A stretch of DNA of 64,000 nt from an uncultured Planctomycetia bacterium. GTDB taxonomy: Bacteria > Planctomycetota > Phycisphaerae > FEN-1346 > JAACEH01. The translations under genes and the position numbers were made by a program. The notes under the pieces are model-generated. The model worked only from the letters and a program-made list of their open reading frames with translations. It ran no database searches and had not been told where the DNA came from. Of this stretch, positions 26,348-34,724 are shown in pieces. The stretch spans positions 1 through 64,000 of the forward strand of contig CAIYVX010000044.1 of NCBI GenBank assembly GCA_903929765.1. The letters are read 5' to 3'. Position 1 is the first letter of the stretch. Every line of letters begins with the position of its first letter.

Positions 26348-27145
26348 GTGAAGATTATTGTGCCCATTAAACAGGTGCCGGAGACGGCGGCGGTCAAGAT
26401 GGATGAGAAGACCGGGACGATGGTCCGCGAGGGCGTGGAGGCGATCATCAATCCGCTGGACCTGTACGGGCTGGAACTGGCGATTGAGTTGCGGGAGAAG
26501 TTCGGCGGTGAGGTGACGGCCCTGAGCATGGGTCCGCCGAAGGCCGAGACGGCGCTGCGCGAGGCGATGGCCATGGGCTGCGACCGGGGCGTACTGCTGT
26601 CGGACAAGGCGTTCGCGGGGGCGGACACGTGGGCCACGAGCTACACGCTGGCGACGGCCATCGGGAAGCTGGGGGAGTTTGACCTGATTATTTGCGGCGA
26701 GCGGGCCACGGACGGCGACACGGGCCAGGTGGGTCCGGCCATCGCCTCGTTCCTGGGTTTGCCGGTAGCGACATATATCAGCAAGTTCGAGGAGCGGCGC
26801 GAGGGGGCGGTGCGGGTGCACCGGCTGGTGGAGGACGGGTACGAGGTGCTGGACGTGCGGCTGCCGTGCGTGCTGACGGTGGTGAAGGAAGTGAGCAATC
26901 CGCGGTTGCCGACGCTGGGCGGGAAGATCAAGGCGCGGCAGAGCGAGATTCCGGTCTGGACGGCGGCGAGCATCGGGGCCGATCCGGAGAAGCTGGGGCT
27001 GAAAGGCTCGCCGACGCGGGTGGTGAAGATTCATAAGCCGAAGGTTTCGCGGCAGTGCACGAAAATGGCGGCGAGCGACGAGGCGAGCGCGGATAAGGCG
27101 GTGGAGGCGCTGGTGGAGTTTTTGGACAAGCGGGATTTGATCTAA
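26348..27145 (+). CDS. etfB: Electron transfer flavoprotein beta subunit
   Basis: Small ETF subunit that binds AMP and, with EtfA, carries electrons from acyl-CoA or other dehydrogenases to the respiratory chain. At 265 residues it has the typical length and motifs: VPIKQVPETAAVK, INPLDLYGLELAIEL, the signature around CGERATDGDTGQVGPAIA and LPCVLTVVKEVSNPRLPTLGGKIKA. It starts with GTG, with GGAGG 7 bases upstream. The order etfB-etfA is usual. No dehydrogenase or ETF-quinone oxidoreductase is in the window, so the electron donor is unknown. Confidence 0.94.
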   Translation: MKIIVPIKQVPETAAVKMDEKTGTMVREGVEAIINPLDLYGLELAIELREKFGGEVTALSMGPPKAETALREAMAMGCDRGVLLSDKAFAGADTWATSYTLATAIGKLGEFDLIICGERATDGDTGQVGPAIASFLGLPVATYISKFEERREGAVRVHRLVEDGYEVLDVRLPCVLTVVKEVSNPRLPTLGGKIKARQSEIPVWTAASIGADPEKLGLKGSPTRVVKIHKPKVSRQCTKMAASDEASADKAVEALVEFLDKRDLI

Positions 27146-27266
27146 AAATTAAAAATGCAAAATTAAAAATGAAAAATTAACAACGAAAAGAAGAAGCAGT
27201 ACCCTCACCCTACCCTCCCCCCTCAAGGGGGAGGAGTGAAGAAGAAACAAAAACGGGGAAACAAAA
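27146..27266. repeat. Repeat leader between etfB and etfA
   Basis: AAAATTAAAAATGCAAAATTAAAAATG tract starting at the etfB stop (27145-27182) and an A-family element (27200-27241). The A-rich remainder leads straight to the etfA ATG without a Shine-Dalgarno match. Confidence 0.8.
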
Positions 27267-28271
27267 ATGAATTGGGAAGGCGTGTGGATTCTGGCGGAGC
27301 AGCGCGGCGGGCGGGTACAGCGGATCTCGCACGAACTGCTGACGCGCGGGCGGGAACTGGCGGACAAGCGCGGCGGGAAACTGACGGCGCTGTTGCTGGG
27401 GCGGGCGGTGGAACAGGCGGATTTGGACGAATTGATTGCTCGCGGGGCGGACCGCGTGCTGCTGGTCGAGGACGAGGCGCTGGAAAATTTCCGGCCGGAG
27501 CCGTACATGCAGGTCTGCCGGCGGATGATCGAGAAATACCGGCCGGAGATTATTATCGCCGGGGCGACGAGCCTGGGCCGGACCTTGATGCCCTTCCTGG
27601 CGGTGCAGGTCAACGCCGGGCTGACGGCGGATTGCACGATTCTGGACATCGAGCCGGAGACGGGGAACCTGCTCCAGACCAGGCCGGCCATTGGCGGGAA
27701 CATTCTGGCGACGATCAAGACGCCGGAGGCGCGGCCGCAAATGGCAACGGTGCGACCGCAGAGCACGCGCCCGGCAGCGAAGCAGGCGGGCCGGCGCGGG
27801 GAGATTGTGCGCGAGACGGCGGCGGGCGTGGACCTTTCGAGCGGCGTGGCGCTGGTGCGGTTCGTGGGCAACGAAGACGCGGTGAACATCTCGGACGCGC
27901 GGAAAGTCGTGGCCGGCGGGCACGGGTTCAGAACGTCGGAAAAATTCCGAATGGTCTATGAACTGGCGGAACTGATGCAGGCGGCGGTGGGTGGGTCGCG
28001 TGACGCGGTGGACCGGGCCTGGATCACTTACCCGCACCAGGTGGGTCTGTCGGGGAAGACGGTGACGCCGGGACTATATATCGCCATCGGAATTTCGGGG
28101 GCGATTCAGCATCTGGCGGGAATGCAGACGGCGGAGACGATTGTGGCGATCAACAACGATCCAGAGGCGATGATTTTCAACGTGGCGGATTTCGGGATCG
28201 TCGGCGATCTGAACGAGATCGTGCCGCGGCTGATTGCGCGGCTGAAGGAGCGGCGAAAAGCGGCGAGATAA
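27267..28271 (+). CDS. etfA: Electron transfer flavoprotein alpha subunit
   Basis: FAD-binding partner of EtfB. The 334-residue protein has an N-terminal alpha/beta domain (about 1-200, GATSLGRTLMPFLAVQ) and the C-terminal FAD domain with QVGLSGKTVTPGLYIAIGIS and AIQHLAGMQ, then INNDPEAMIFNVADFGIVGDL. The start ATG-AAT-TGG fits the family; the sequence before it is A-rich repeat spacer with no clear ribosome site. It lies 121 bases after etfB. Confidence 0.95.
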   Translation: MNWEGVWILAEQRGGRVQRISHELLTRGRELADKRGGKLTALLLGRAVEQADLDELIARGADRVLLVEDEALENFRPEPYMQVCRRMIEKYRPEIIIAGATSLGRTLMPFLAVQVNAGLTADCTILDIEPETGNLLQTRPAIGGNILATIKTPEARPQMATVRPQSTRPAAKQAGRRGEIVRETAAGVDLSSGVALVRFVGNEDAVNISDARKVVAGGHGFRTSEKFRMVYELAELMQAAVGGSRDAVDRAWITYPHQVGLSGKTVTPGLYIAIGISGAIQHLAGMQTAETIVAINNDPEAMIFNVADFGIVGDLNEIVPRLIARLKERRKAAR

Positions 28272-28284
28272 AAGGAGACTTTTT

Positions 28285-28815
28285 ATGGACCCCGAAGCTC
28301 GCGAGTTTATTTGCAAGCTTTATCGCAGCCACCGCAGATTGCGTCTCTGGCGGTATATCCCTGCGGCCATTTATGGAGTAATCGGTTGCGCGGCACTGGG
28401 AGTTTTTGTTGGTTCGCGTCTGGGCTTCATTCACGGTCCTGTTCTAATGTTCACGATTGCCCTCCCCTGCCTTCTCGGGTTGCCCATATCCATTATGGCA
28501 ATATTAAAGCAACGAACTTTTGGCAGCCGCAGACTTGATGAACTGTTGGCCGACATGCAGGCCGCTGAATTGGTCACGGTTTCTGGCGGCTACGCTCCGT
28601 CGCTTGTTCAGACGGGCGATTCCTTTGCACCCGGTCGAGCGGTCGGAGTCTACCGGGTCGAATTAGATGGAGTCACCATTTATGTACCAACAAAAGTTGC
28701 AAGCAGATTTACGAGCAAGGGCGAAGCCACATTCACCTACTTTCCTAATAGCCATTACGTGTGGTCTGTGAATGGCGAAGTGATTTGGCGGCGCGGGAAT
28801 AGTTGGTTCTGGTAA
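28285..28815 (+). CDS. Small membrane protein of unknown function
   Basis: A 176-residue protein I do not recognise. Two hydrophobic helices (about 24-45 and 52-72) are joined by a short loop. A soluble C-terminal part (about 80-176) ends in a tryptophan-rich tail (YVWSVNGEVIWRRGNSWFW). AAGGAG lies 7 bases before the ATG, 13 bases after etfA. Codon use is visibly less GC-rich than in the neighbours, which suggests recent acquisition or relaxed selection. It could be co-transcribed with etfBA, but nothing ties its role to electron transfer. Confidence 0.7.
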   Translation: MDPEAREFICKLYRSHRRLRLWRYIPAAIYGVIGCAALGVFVGSRLGFIHGPVLMFTIALPCLLGLPISIMAILKQRTFGSRRLDELLADMQAAELVTVSGGYAPSLVQTGDSFAPGRAVGVYRVELDGVTIYVPTKVASRFTSKGEATFTYFPNSHYVWSVNGEVIWRRGNSWFW

Positions 28816-29066
28816 AGATGCGGTCAGGCGCTGGTTGGCGTGACGAAACACACACTTTGGCCCCGGCTGGGCCGGGGCTTCAAAGTGTGGCACCCGGATT
28901 CGCATCCCAAATCACCCCGTGCATCTCCAGTTCCCGCAATGAGTTGCGATTTCCCGAAAAAATTTGATTTTTTTCTTCCGCGGCGGTACGGATTCCTTGA
29001 TATAGAAAAGGAGTGTGACCGGGGGGCGAGTGGTCGGAAACTCTTTTGAGGGAAAGGGGTTTTGCA
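28816..29066. repeat. G-family hairpin and leader of the microprotein
   Basis: A G-family element lies at 28850-28896 (same arms and orientation as at 7410). The rest is an AT-richer leader to the Cys-rich microprotein. I see no convincing promoter; TTGATT at 28964 with TACGGA 17 bases later is a weak candidate. Confidence 0.6.
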
Positions 29067-29174
29067 ATGTGCCAGTCCTGCGGATGTGCGCCGTGCAAGA
29101 AGTGCGGTAAGGAAATCAAGAACGGGGTCTGCTCAGGTTGCGGGAAGGCGGCGGCCAGTTGCGCGTGCAAGTGA
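29067..29174 (+). CDS. Cysteine-rich microprotein (zinc-ribbon-like, 35 residues)
   Basis: The frame MCQSCGCAPCKKCGKEIKNG... has 9 cysteines in 35 residues (positions 2, 5, 7, 10, 13, 22, 25, 32, 34). The core CKKCGKEI-x4-VCSGCGK is a compact zinc-ribbon pair of CxxC knuckles, flanked by CGC and CAC. AAAGGGG lies upstream of the ATG and a perfect intrinsic terminator about 100 bases downstream, so it looks like its own transcript. The likely role is metal (Zn, Cu or Cd) binding or nucleic-acid contact. The codon pattern and conserved knuckles support coding; the function is unknown. Confidence 0.7.
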   Translation: MCQSCGCAPCKKCGKEIKNGVCSGCGKAAASCACK

Positions 29175-29273
29175 GTAGTCGGCCGGCGCGGGGAAGTTTG
29201 ATTTGGGCGAGAGACGGGGAACGTGTTGTTGAATTTGCGGCGAAAAACACGACCCGTTGACTCGCCTCTGGTG

Positions 29274-29307
29274 GCGGGACGGTCTTGGAGCCGTCCCGCT
29301 TTATTTT
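29274..29307 (+). terminator. Intrinsic terminator after the microprotein
   Basis: GCGGGACGG and CCGTCCCGC form a perfect 9-bp stem around TCTTGGAG, followed by TTTATTTT. Confidence 0.88.
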
Positions 29308-29515
29308 GGTGATAAAGAGAAGAAGCAACTACGGAGTTCACCGGCGATAGGTGCGAAACAGGTGCACCCTCACCCTACCCTCTCCCGTCAAGGGAGAGGG
29401 GTGAAGAAACAGAAACAACAAAAACAACGGCAACACCAAGTTGAAAACGGCATTTGACAGTGGCGGCTGCAAACAACGCATCCGCCCTACATAACAACGG
29501 CGGCAAATCCAAACA
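29308..29515. repeat. Repeat mosaic downstream of rlmN
   Basis: A-family element (29364-29405) and a D-family element (29436-29491) with the usual lead-in (CCAAGTTGAAAACGGC), the degenerate hairpin GGCGGCTGCAAACAACGCATCCGCC and CTACAT tail. Confidence 0.75.
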
Positions 29516-30571
29516 TTATTCATCTTCGTCGGCATCGAGGCGGGCGCGAAGCTGGCCGCAGGCGGCGTCGACCTCGGCGCCCTTGCGGCGGCGGACGCAG
29601 ACTTCGACGCCGGATTTTTCGAGGGCGGCGCGAAAACGTTCGACGGCGGCGGGGGCGGAGGGTTCGAGGTTCGGGCAGGCGGAGACGGGGTTCAAGGGGA
29701 TGAGGTTGACCATCGAGGGAAAACCGCCGACCAGGGCGGCAAGTTCGCGGGCGTGGGCGGGTTGGTCGTTGAGGCCGCGAATGAGGACGTATTCGAAGAC
29801 GATTTTTCGGGTGGTGCGGCGGCAATAGTCTTCGGCGGCGGCCATGATTTCGGCAATCGGAGTGCGGGCGGCGGCGGGCATGAGTTGGCGGCGCAGGGCG
29901 TCGTTGGGAGCGTGGAGGGAAATGGCGAGGTGATATTGGCGGCCGAGGTCGGCCAGGCGGCGAATGCCCTGCGGCGTGCCGCAGGTGGAGATCGAGAGGC
30001 GGCGGGCGCCGATGTTCAGGCCTTCGGGGGTGTGAATCAGGTCGAGGGCACGGGTGAGGTTATCGAAATTGGCGAGCGGTTCGCCGATGCCCATGAAGGT
30101 GACGTGGCTGAGGCGGCGGCCGGGCGGCAGGTGGTCGCGGGCGGCGAGAACCTGTTCGACCATTTCAAAGGCGGCGAGGTTGCGGACGAGGCCCTTTTCG
30201 CCAGAGGCGCAGAAGAGGCAGCCCATGGCGCAGCCGACCTGGCTGCTGACGCAGACGGTGCCGTGGTCGGCGGTGGCGAGGAAGGCGGATTCTATTGATT
30301 GGCCGTCGGCCAGGCGGAGGGCGAGTTTGAAGCTGCCGTCGGGCGAGTCGAATTTGCCGGCGACTTCGAGCGTGCGCAGCGAGTAGCGGGCGGCGAGGTC
30401 GCGGCGCAGGGCGGCGGAGAGGTTGGTCATTTCGTCGAAGGAGCGGACGTTGCGGGCGTAGACGGCTTCGAAGATTTGTTTGGCGACGAAGGGGCGCTGG
30501 CCCGCGGCGACGAGAGCGGCGCGGAGCTGGGAGAGAGTGAGAGAGGCGATGGGGAGTTTGTTATTATTCAC
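29516..30571 (-). CDS. rlmN: Dual-specificity rRNA/tRNA methyltransferase RlmN (radical SAM)
   Basis: Methylates C2 of A2503 in 23S rRNA and A37 in tRNAs. The product of about 351 residues has the radical-SAM cluster motif C-x3-C-x2-C (C114, C118, C121 in CAMGCLFC), GIGEPLANFDN, STCGTP and LAISLHAPND, and a C-terminal cysteine in DAACGQLR that fits the methyl-carrying residue. The start is uncertain: I chose the GTG at 30571, whose product begins VNNNKLPIAS; a TTG at 30595 is an alternative. Neither has a strong ribosome site. Confidence 0.9.
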   Translation of the reverse strand: MNNNKLPIASLTLSQLRAALVAAGQRPFVAKQIFEAVYARNVRSFDEMTNLSAALRRDLAARYSLRTLEVAGKFDSPDGSFKLALRLADGQSIESAFLATADHGTVCVSSQVGCAMGCLFCASGEKGLVRNLAAFEMVEQVLAARDHLPPGRRLSHVTFMGIGEPLANFDNLTRALDLIHTPEGLNIGARRLSISTCGTPQGIRRLADLGRQYHLAISLHAPNDALRRQLMPAAARTPIAEIMAAAEDYCRRTTRKIVFEYVLIRGLNDQPAHARELAALVGGFPSMVNLIPLNPVSACPNLEPSAPAAVERFRAALEKSGVEVCVRRRKGAEVDAACGQLRARLDADEDE

Positions 30572-30794
30572 GGTCTTTTGGCGGTAAAACAGCAACGGCG
30601 AACCGCAGAATATCGAATAACGAATATCGAATCATGAAGCCAGAGAAAACAGTGGTCAGTGGTTAGTGGCCAGTGGTCAGTAACAGTAGAAACAACAAAG
30701 CCTCCCAGCCGAACGGTCCCTATTCATGGCCCGTCTTCGCCGGACCATGCCACCCATCGTTTAGGGTGGACGAAAAAGAAGCAACAATAGACAG
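30572..30794. repeat. Repeat mosaic
   Basis: GAATATCGAATAACGAATATCGAATCATGAAG tract (30607-30638), CAGTGGTCAGTGGTTAGTGG-type tract (30649-30681) and a B-family hairpin (30726-30756). Confidence 0.75.
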
Positions 30795-31436
30795 CTATTC
30801 GATGAAGCCGGCGGCGCGGAGGCGGTCGAGGGTGAGCCCCCCGCCCTGCCCTGCGGCCAGGTGCTTTAAGACGTATTTGCCGAGGACGTCGGTTTCGATG
30901 TTGGCGCGGTCGCCGACTTTCATGGAGCCTAGCGTGGTGGCGGCGAGGGTGGTGGGAATCAGGGCGACGGAGAAGCGGCGGTCGGCGGCATCGACCAGGG
31001 TGAGGCTGACGCCGTCGATGGCGATGCTGCCTTTGGTGACCATCTGGGCGACCAGGGTCGGTTCGGCGTCGAAGAGCCAGAGGCGCTCGGGGCCGGAATC
31101 GCGGCGCTCGGCCAGGCGGGCGGTGGCGTCAACGTGGCCGAGGACGAAATGGCCGCCGAGACGAGAACCGACCGCGAGAGAACGCTCGAGATTGACGCGG
31201 TCGCCGGTGGAGAGGTCGCCGAGCGTGGTGAGGCGGAGGGTTTCGGGAATCGTATCGAAAGAGGCGATTGTTCCGTCGAGGGCGGCGACGGTCTGGCAGC
31301 AGCCGGAGATGTTGATGGAGTCGCCGAGCTTGACGCCTTCGGCCAACGGTCCGAGGTCGATGCGCAGGCGCTTGCCGGCGGAGGTAGATGAGGCGCCACG
31401 CACGGTGCCGAGAGATTCGATGATTCCGGTGAACAT
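30795..31436 (-). CDS. ribE: Riboflavin synthase alpha chain
   Basis: Dismutates two 6,7-dimethyl-8-ribityllumazines to riboflavin. The 213-residue protein starts MFTGIIESLGTV and has two similar lumazine-binding barrels; each carries an internal GDSINISGCCQTV / GSIAIDGVSLTLV block, and GGHFVLGHVD is present. The start lies only 14 bases past the scpA stop, within the same transcript. The ribosome site is weak, so translation may be coupled to scpA. No other rib gene is in the window. Confidence 0.93.
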   Translation of the reverse strand: MFTGIIESLGTVRGASSTSAGKRLRIDLGPLAEGVKLGDSINISGCCQTVAALDGTIASFDTIPETLRLTTLGDLSTGDRVNLERSLAVGSRLGGHFVLGHVDATARLAERRDSGPERLWLFDAEPTLVAQMVTKGSIAIDGVSLTLVDAADRRFSVALIPTTLAATTLGSMKVGDRANIETDVLGKYVLKHLAAGQGGGLTLDRLRAAGFIE

Positions 31437-31450
31437 GTCCGTCAGTATAC

Positions 31451-32500
31451 CTAAGCGTTCTTCTCTTCCGGCGGTTTTTCCGGCCCTTCCGGTGGCGATT
31501 CGGCGGGGGCTTCGCGGCCGAGAAGTTCGTCCTCGGAATAGATGGGCTTGTAGGTTTCGACGTCGGGGACTTTGATGGAGTCGAGGAGTTCGTCGAACTC
31601 GGTGGCCTGGGAATCGTCGCGGTCGAGGTCTTCCTTGAAGCGGCCTTCGGGGCGGTCGAAGCCATCGGCGGCGCGGGCGGCGCCGCGGGAGGTAATTTGG
31701 GCCTCGGGCGGGGCGAGCTTGTCGGAGCGGTCGATGACGGGTTCGCCGCCGTCCTCGCGCCAGAAGAGCCGCAGGTCGCCGAAGTCCTCGTCCTGGGTGA
31801 TGGCGATGAGGCGGCGGCGGATACATTCCAAAATCGCCAGGAAGGCTCCGACCAGATGCGAGCGGGCGACGGTTTCCTGGCCGGCGAAAAGCGAATGGAT
31901 AACGTCGGAGAACAGGGCGGTGCGGCGCTCACCCATGAGGGCCAGGAGCCGCTCGGCGATCTGTTCGATGGGCGTGTCGTCGTAGATGACTTCGCGCGGG
32001 GCGATGTTGATGGAGTCCATGATGCGGGCGAAGGCACTGAGCAGGTCCCAGATCTGGACGTCTTTCAGCATTTCGTCGAGGGCGTAGCGCTGCTCCTCGG
32101 GTCCGATGACGATTTCGGCGGCCGGGCGGTTGTAGCGGCGCAGTTGCTCGTCGCCGAGGGCTTCGAGGTCCTGGGCGGCGTCCTTGAAGCGTTTGTATTC
32201 GAGGAGCTGGCGGACGAGTTCGAGGCGCGGGTCGGTTTCGGGTTCCTCGCCTTCCTCGGCGGGCATTTCGGGCCGGGGCAGGATCATGCGGCTCTTGATT
32301 TCCATGAGCGTGGCGGCCATGACGAGGAACTCGCCGGCGAGGTTGATGTCCATGGCGGTCAAGACATTGAGATAGGCGATATATTGCTCAGTGATGCGCA
32401 GGATGGGAATGTCCTGAATCTCTACCTCTTCCTTGCGGATGAGGTAGAGGAGCAGGTCGAGGGGACCGGCGTAGTTGTCGAGATCGACGCGGTAAGACAT
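31451..32500 (-). CDS. scpA: Segregation and condensation protein A (kleisin)
   Basis: Bridges the SMC heads in bacterial condensin. The N-terminal domain starts YRVDLDNYAGPLDLLLYLIRKEEVEI (1-28) with ILPRPEMP around 72-79, and the winged-helix C-terminal domain contains HLVGAFLAILECIRRRLIAITQDEDFGDL. The 349-residue length exceeds the usual 240-280 because of an acidic, low-complexity tail of about 100 residues, which is predicted to be disordered. No Shine-Dalgarno precedes the ATG. The order M50 protease, trpS, scpA is a recurrent neighbourhood; scpB, usually next, is absent and replaced here by ribE. Confidence 0.9.
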   Translation of the reverse strand: MSYRVDLDNYAGPLDLLLYLIRKEEVEIQDIPILRITEQYIAYLNVLTAMDINLAGEFLVMAATLMEIKSRMILPRPEMPAEEGEEPETDPRLELVRQLLEYKRFKDAAQDLEALGDEQLRRYNRPAAEIVIGPEEQRYALDEMLKDVQIWDLLSAFARIMDSINIAPREVIYDDTPIEQIAERLLALMGERRTALFSDVIHSLFAGQETVARSHLVGAFLAILECIRRRLIAITQDEDFGDLRLFWREDGGEPVIDRSDKLAPPEAQITSRGAARAADGFDRPEGRFKEDLDRDDSQATEFDELLDSIKVPDVETYKPIYSEDELLGREAPAESPPEGPEKPPEEKNA

Positions 32501-32647
32501 AAAAGCAGTGGTCCGTGGTTAGTGGTCAGTAACAACAGCAACAACAGAAACAACAACAGCCTCCGATTCGTGCGTTTTATTTTTCATGGCCCGTCTTCGC
32601 CGGACCATGCCACCCACCCACAAGGGTATGGATGAAGAAACAACAGC
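32501..32647. repeat. Repeat spacer
   Basis: CAGTGGTCCGTGGTTAGTGG tract (32504-32530) and a B-family hairpin (32585-32615) in A-rich sequence between trpS and scpA. Confidence 0.75.
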
Positions 32648-33643
32648 CTACGGTTTTTTGCCCAGGCCGGTGAGGGAGAAGACCTCACGCATGGTTTCGG
32701 CGGCGCGGGCGCGGGCCTGCTCGGCGCCGCGGGTGAGAATTTTTTCGACGGCGTCCGGGTCGGCGGCTAGGACCTTTCGCTTGGCGCGGGGTTCGGCCAA
32801 AAGTTCGTTCACGACGGCGGCCAGGCGCTTTTTGCAGTCGGTGCAGCCCCACTTGGAGTTGCGGCACTGGTCGGCGATGGCGTCGTATTCGGCGGGGGAG
32901 AAGACTTTGTACCACTGGCAGACGTTGCAGTCGTCGGGGTGGCCGGGGTCCTTGAGGCGGACGCGGAGCGGGTCGGTGATCATGGTCATGATCTTTTTGC
33001 TGACGGTCTCCTCGTCGTCGGCGATGTCGATCTGGTTGCCGTAACTCTTGCTCATCTTGCGGCGGTCGAGGCCGAGGAGGCGCGGGGACTGAGTGAGCTT
33101 GCCCTGCGGCTCGGGGAAGACCTGGCGGCCGACGAGGTTGTTGAAGCGGCGGACGATTTCGCGGGCCAGTTCGAGGTGCGGCAACTGGTCCTCGCCGACG
33201 GGGACGACGTGGGCCTGGTAGAGGATGATGTCGGCGGCCTGGAGGCAGGGATAACCGAGGAAGGCGTAGTTGGTGAGGTCGCGTTCGGTGATCTGCTGCA
33301 TCTGTTCCTTGTAAGTGGGGCAGCGCTCGAGCCAGCCCAGCGGCGTGTAGCAGGACAGGACGAGGTGGAGTTCGGCGTGGGCGGGAACGTCGCTCTGGCG
33401 GAAGATGACGCTCCTTTCGGGGTCGAGGCCGCAGGCGATCCAGTCGAGGACGACTTCGCGCGTGTTGTCGAAGAGGCCGACGGGCTTTTCGTATTCGCTC
33501 ATCAGGGCGTGATAGTCGGCGACCATGAAGAAGCACTGGTAGTCGTCCTGGAGGGCCCGCCAGTTCGAGAGGGCGCCGACGAGATTGCCCAGGTGCAGGC
33601 GACCGGTGGGGCGCATGCCGGAGAGGATTCTTTTCTTTTCCAT
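32648..33643 (-). CDS. trpS: Tryptophanyl-tRNA synthetase with four-cysteine motif
   Basis: Class I synthetase of 331 residues with the HIGH-like HLGN (17-20) and KMSKS (196-200). The C-terminal region carries C239-x20-C260-x6-C267-x2-C270 (CRNSKWGCTDCKK), close to the [4Fe-4S] motif C-x22-C-x6-C-x2-C known in Thermotoga TrpRS, where the cluster sits near the anticodon-binding site. Most TrpRS lack it. The start at 33643 is favoured over one 9 bases upstream. The gene ends CCG-TAG, again G followed by TAG beside repeat spacer. Confidence 0.93.
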   Translation of the reverse strand: MEKKRILSGMRPTGRLHLGNLVGALSNWRALQDDYQCFFMVADYHALMSEYEKPVGLFDNTREVVLDWIACGLDPERSVIFRQSDVPAHAELHLVLSCYTPLGWLERCPTYKEQMQQITERDLTNYAFLGYPCLQAADIILYQAHVVPVGEDQLPHLELAREIVRRFNNLVGRQVFPEPQGKLTQSPRLLGLDRRKMSKSYGNQIDIADDEETVSKKIMTMITDPLRVRLKDPGHPDDCNVCQWYKVFSPAEYDAIADQCRNSKWGCTDCKKRLAAVVNELLAEPRAKRKVLAADPDAVEKILTRGAEQARARAAETMREVFSLTGLGKKP

Positions 33644-33919
33644 AGATCTCATTCCATTTACAGGCTTAAGACTTAAGGCTTAAGGCTTAAGACTTAAGGC
33701 TTAGGGCTTAAGGAACGACAAAAGCAACACCCTCACCCGACCCTCTCCACTCAAGGGAGAGGGGTGAAACAAAAAGAAGAAGAAAAAGAAGAAACAGTTT
33801 TTCGGGGGATCTCAAACCGGGGGTTTCACCCCCGGCTAGGATCCCCGCGCCCTTTCAGGGCGGACAGCAAAAGAAACAACAGCAACAAACAACTTTCGCC
33901 GGCCACTCGCCCTCCGCAG
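33644..33919. repeat. Repeat mosaic
   Basis: Long CTTAAGG/CTTAAGA heptamer tract (33663-33713), A-family element (33727-33769) and H-family element (33811-33861). Confidence 0.8.
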
Positions 33920-34585
33920 TTACATGTTAAAAAAAACCGCCGCCTGTTCGCCGACGAAGAAGCGGGCAAAAAAATCGATCGGATACATCAAAAAACTGAG
34001 ACCCGAACCGTTGCTCAACAAGACCAGAGCCAGGAGAATGATCGGCCCGTAACGGCTGAATTCCATGAAGCGTTCCTTGGCCGGGTAGGGCAAAAGTTCA
34101 CGGACGACGTGGTGGCCGTCGAGCGGGGCGATGGGCAGGAGGTTGAAGAAACAGAGGCCGAGGTTGAGCTTGACGGCGAGCATCAGGGCGACCAAGCCCC
34201 AGACGGCCATCTGTGTGGTCGGCAGGTAATCGAACAGCACGAGGCCGCGCAAGATCAGGCCGGCGACGGCGGCCATGGCAAAATTAGAGGCGACGCCGGC
34301 CAGGCTGACGAGGATGTCGTCGCGGCTGGGATGGCGGAAATTGTAGGGGTTGACCGGGACGGGCTTGGCCCAACCGATGGGGGCGAGCATGAGGCAGATG
34401 GTGCCGAGCAGATCAAGGTGAGCCAGTGGGTTGAGGGTCAGGCGGCCCATGAGCTTGGCCGTGTCGTCGCCGCAGCGCCAGGCGACGTAGCCGTGCATGA
34501 ACTCGTGCACGGTGAGGGCCAGCAGGACGACCGGCATGCGGATGACCAGGTCGGGAATGCTCGGTAAATGGAATAGGTTGCCCAC
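33920..34585 (-). CDS. M50 site-2 protease-like membrane metalloprotease
   Basis: A 221-residue membrane protein with the zinc motif HEFMH (H27, E28, H31) in a membrane helix, NPLAHLDLLGT, and the third ligand region NLLPIAPLDG. This is the compact SpoIVFB/FtsH-independent S2P subclass without PDZ or CBS domains. About five or six membrane segments are present. It probably cleaves membrane-anchored regulators within the bilayer; the substrate is unknown. It precedes trpS and scpA on the same strand, a common association. Confidence 0.88.
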   Translation of the reverse strand: MGNLFHLPSIPDLVIRMPVVLLALTVHEFMHGYVAWRCGDDTAKLMGRLTLNPLAHLDLLGTICLMLAPIGWAKPVPVNPYNFRHPSRDDILVSLAGVASNFAMAAVAGLILRGLVLFDYLPTTQMAVWGLVALMLAVKLNLGLCFFNLLPIAPLDGHHVVRELLPYPAKERFMEFSRYGPIILLALVLLSNGSGLSFLMYPIDFFARFFVGEQAAVFFNM

Positions 34586-34648
34586 GTGCGGAAGAGCGCT
34601 CCTAAAAGTTTAGCCCCGGAGTTTAATGGGATTGGGCGGAAAAGTCAA

Positions 34649-34677
34649 TTGATAGGCGGGCGGGGAGAGATTAGAAT
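34649..34677 (+). promoter_or_regulatory. Promoter of the GPH symporter gene
   Basis: TTGATA (34649-34654), 17 bases, TAGAAT (34672-34677), about 48 bases before the ATG at 34725. Confidence 0.65.
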
Positions 34678-34724
34678 CTGCGGTCCAGCGCGAGAAGGAA
34701 ATCGACACCGGCCAGGGAAGCCCC

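Noticed and set aside
26182-26637. N-terminal extension of the GH94 gene to 26637
   Set aside because: The extra codons are antisense to etfB and its promoter; a ribosome site and promoter support the start at 26181.
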